From: Deltaproteobacteria bacterium RIFOXYD12_FULL_57_12
GTDB taxonomy: Bacteria > Desulfobacterota > Desulfobulbia > Desulfobulbales > BM004
Assembly: GCA_001799275.1 (NCBI GenBank)
Contig: MGTE01000048.1
Span: forward strand, 13,365 to 55,258
DNA length: 41,894 nucleotides
Reading direction: 5' to 3'
Every line of letters starts with the position of its first letter. The first letter of the stretch is position 1. Made by a program: the position numbers and the translations under genes. Shown here in pieces: positions 40,817-41,894 of the stretch. The notes under the pieces were generated by a model that saw nothing but the letters and a program-made list of their open reading frames with translations, had not been told where the DNA came from and made no database searches.

Positions 40817-41050
40817 ATGGGCGCACTCACCAAAAGGGCAACAGTCTATTTTGATCCCGCCATGCACCGGGCGCTGCAGCACAAGGCCCTGGCGACATCC
40901 CGATCCATTTCCGATATCGTCAACGACGCGATACGTCATGCCTTGGCCGAGGATGCCGAAGACCTGGCAGCCTTTGAAGAGCGGGTCAACGAGCCGCTGG
41001 TTTCCTACGAATCCGTGTTGAAAGAGCTCAAGGCCAATGGCCGTCTATAG
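40817..41050 (+). CDS. relB: RelB-type ribbon-helix-helix antitoxin
   Basis: A 77-residue protein. TKRATVYFDPAMHRALQHKA is a typical ribbon-helix-helix N-terminus for DNA binding, with SRSISDIVNDAIRHAL as the second helix. The acidic C-terminal part would wrap the toxin. The ATG at 40817 has GGAGG eight bases upstream; an in-frame TTG at 40802 overlaps that Shine-Dalgarno and is rejected. The end of the gene overlaps the toxin start by 14 bases. It should bind the palindromes in its own promoter. Confidence 0.88.
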   Translation: MGALTKRATVYFDPAMHRALQHKALATSRSISDIVNDAIRHALAEDAEDLAAFEERVNEPLVSYESVLKELKANGRL

Positions 41051-41297
41051 CATCTTTTTTAAAGATTCGGTAACGAAGGACCTGGATTCCATCCCCAAAA
41101 ACGACCTGCGACGGATTATCGAGAGAATAGGCGACCTTGCCGCAAATCCCCGTCCCGTTGGCTGCGAAAAACTCTCCGGTCAGGAAAAATACCGCTTTCG
41201 TCAGGGGAATTACCGCATCATCTATTCGATACAAAATACCCAACTGACCGTCTGGGTGGTCAAGGTCGGCCACCGTCGGAAAGTCTACCGAATCTAA
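41037..41297 (+). CDS. relE: RelE/ParE-superfamily toxin
   Basis: An 86-residue basic protein with the RelE fold pattern. It runs YSIFFKDSVTKDLDSIP, then a helix DLRRIIERIGDLAANPRP, then strands GCEKLSGQEKYRFRQGNYRI, IYSIQ and VVKVGHRRKVYRI. R-x-G-x-YRI-Y and the final GHRRKVYR are hallmarks of the RelE branch, whose members cut mRNA in the ribosome. ParE-like gyrase inhibition is less likely given these residues. It is translationally coupled to the antitoxin and seems intact. Confidence 0.9.
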   Translation: MAVYSIFFKDSVTKDLDSIPKNDLRRIIERIGDLAANPRPVGCEKLSGQEKYRFRQGNYRIIYSIQNTQLTVWVVKVGHRRKVYRI

Positions 41298-41721
41298 GCT
41301 TCCCTGCTTCGCCCGTCGCGTTTGTGGTTCCGGATTGTTTTCCGTTCCATGTCCGGCGACCTGACAAAAACCCGCATAACGAATTCATAACTGCCGTCCC
41401 TGTTTGTTAACCAAAAAAGCGCAGGATATCAAGCGCTAAAAGTACTAGTACCGATACTAGGGCCTACCTCGTAAAACCGACCGGAAATCCTTGCTGGGAT
41501 GAAAAGAGATTTGTCAGGAAGTACTAGGTCTGGGTTGTTTGTCGTGCATTTTTTTCCGCTCCCTCTGTGCATTTTTTTGTTTTGCACAGGGCAGGGGGGA
41601 GGGGCAATCAAAAACAATGGCAGTGAATGGTCTGTTCTTCGGAGATGAAGTTAGGCGTTGCGGCCCTACCGGATTCGTGCTAAATTCTGACCAGACAGAC
41701 CAGAATATATGGGGTGGTACC
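41298..41721. promoter_or_regulatory. Intergenic region before the Phd/YefM gene, with a possible operator
   Basis: This 424-base gap has no recognisable gene. At 41684-41706 ATTCTG and CAGAAT form an inverted repeat around two ACCAGA direct repeats, about 15 bases before the antitoxin start. That is a likely binding site for the antitoxin. Further upstream there is a cluster of TACTAG strings (about 41440-41460), and a TGTGCA/TGCACA inverted repeat separated by T-rich sequence (about 41565-41587). I see no clear terminator for relE. Confidence 0.4.
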
Positions 41722-41894
41722 ATGCGTAGCGAATGGCAATTGCAAGAAGCAAAGACCAACCTGAGTCAGCTCATCAAGCGGGCGGCGAACGGCGACGCCC
41801 AGGTGGTGACGGTGCACGGCAAACCGACGGCGGTGGTGGTTTCGGTGGAAGAATATGCCCGCCTGATCCGCCACCGGGGCAAGCTTTCCAGCGC
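41722..41894 (+). CDS. Phd/YefM-family antitoxin, cut by the window end
   Basis: The first 57 codons are present. MRSEWQLQEAKTNLSQLIKR followed by a stretch ending VVVSVEEYARLI is the characteristic N-terminal domain of Phd/YefM antitoxins: dimerisation, and DNA binding through the first helix. GGGGTGG precedes the ATG. The C-terminal toxin-binding part and the expected toxin gene (Fic/Doc, YoeB or PIN type) lie beyond the window. Confidence 0.88.
   Translation, partial: MRSEWQLQEAKTNLSQLIKRAANGDAQVVTVHGKPTAVVVSVEEYARLIRHRGKLSS

Noticed and set aside
1-41894. CRISPR arrays, integrases, rRNA or complete tRNA genes
   Set aside because: I looked for regularly spaced repeats, integrase motifs and tRNA-like folds and found none. 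The only tandem short repeats are the 54-bp coding units in the hybrid kinase gene, which lack spacers.

Overview
The window looks like a chromosomal segment of an anaerobic, Gram-negative, moderately GC-rich bacterium. My best guess is Desulfobacterota, of the Desulfobulbales or a nearby lineage. The reasons are a single-chain pyruvate:ferredoxin oxidoreductase, an H-NOX haem sensor, many hybrid histidine kinases, a giant LEPR-XLL/DUF4347 surface protein and lipoproteins with normal lipoboxes. The assignment is inference; no rRNA, tRNA or other marker gene is present.

Positions 1-7085 hold the tail of a histidine kinase, a DUF1003 membrane protein, a first copy of a small inverted-repeat element, an MFS exporter, an orphan hybrid histidine kinase, a lipoprotein and a family 2 glycosyltransferase. 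Positions 7399-22125 form the most integrated region. An H-NOX gene on the plus strand converges on a long minus-strand series. In transcription order that series is a phasin-like protein, an ABC1/UbiB kinase, a 2309-residue surface protein, a hybrid histidine kinase with two HPt domains, and a REC-GGDEF-EAL protein whose GGDEF site is degenerate. Nitric oxide or phosphorelay control of cyclic-di-GMP and surface attachment is the obvious reading. The hybrid kinase carries three insertions of a 54-bp palindromic repeat, read in two different frames.

Positions 22390-30893 are metabolic. They hold a RelA/SpoT-type HD protein and a minus-strand run of PEP-carboxykinase-like protein, PurE, beta-carbonic anhydrase and pyruvate:ferredoxin oxidoreductase. 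The run is preceded by a strongly folded leader that ends in an intrinsic terminator. All four enzymes handle CO2 or bicarbonate, or belong to families that do. A DUF2294 (MpsC-family) gene follows, with a second copy of the inverted-repeat element in its upstream region.

Positions 31366-36095 hold four exported or membrane-anchored proteins of unknown role: a dockerin-like EF-hand protein, a DUF4124-TPR protein and two small AT-richer secreted proteins. Positions 36347-41894 are a defence and stability island. It has a Gabija-like OLD nuclease plus UvrD helicase pair with overlapping genes, a RelBE-type toxin-antitoxin pair behind a near-consensus promoter containing overlapping palindromes, and the start of a Phd/YefM antitoxin cut by the window end.
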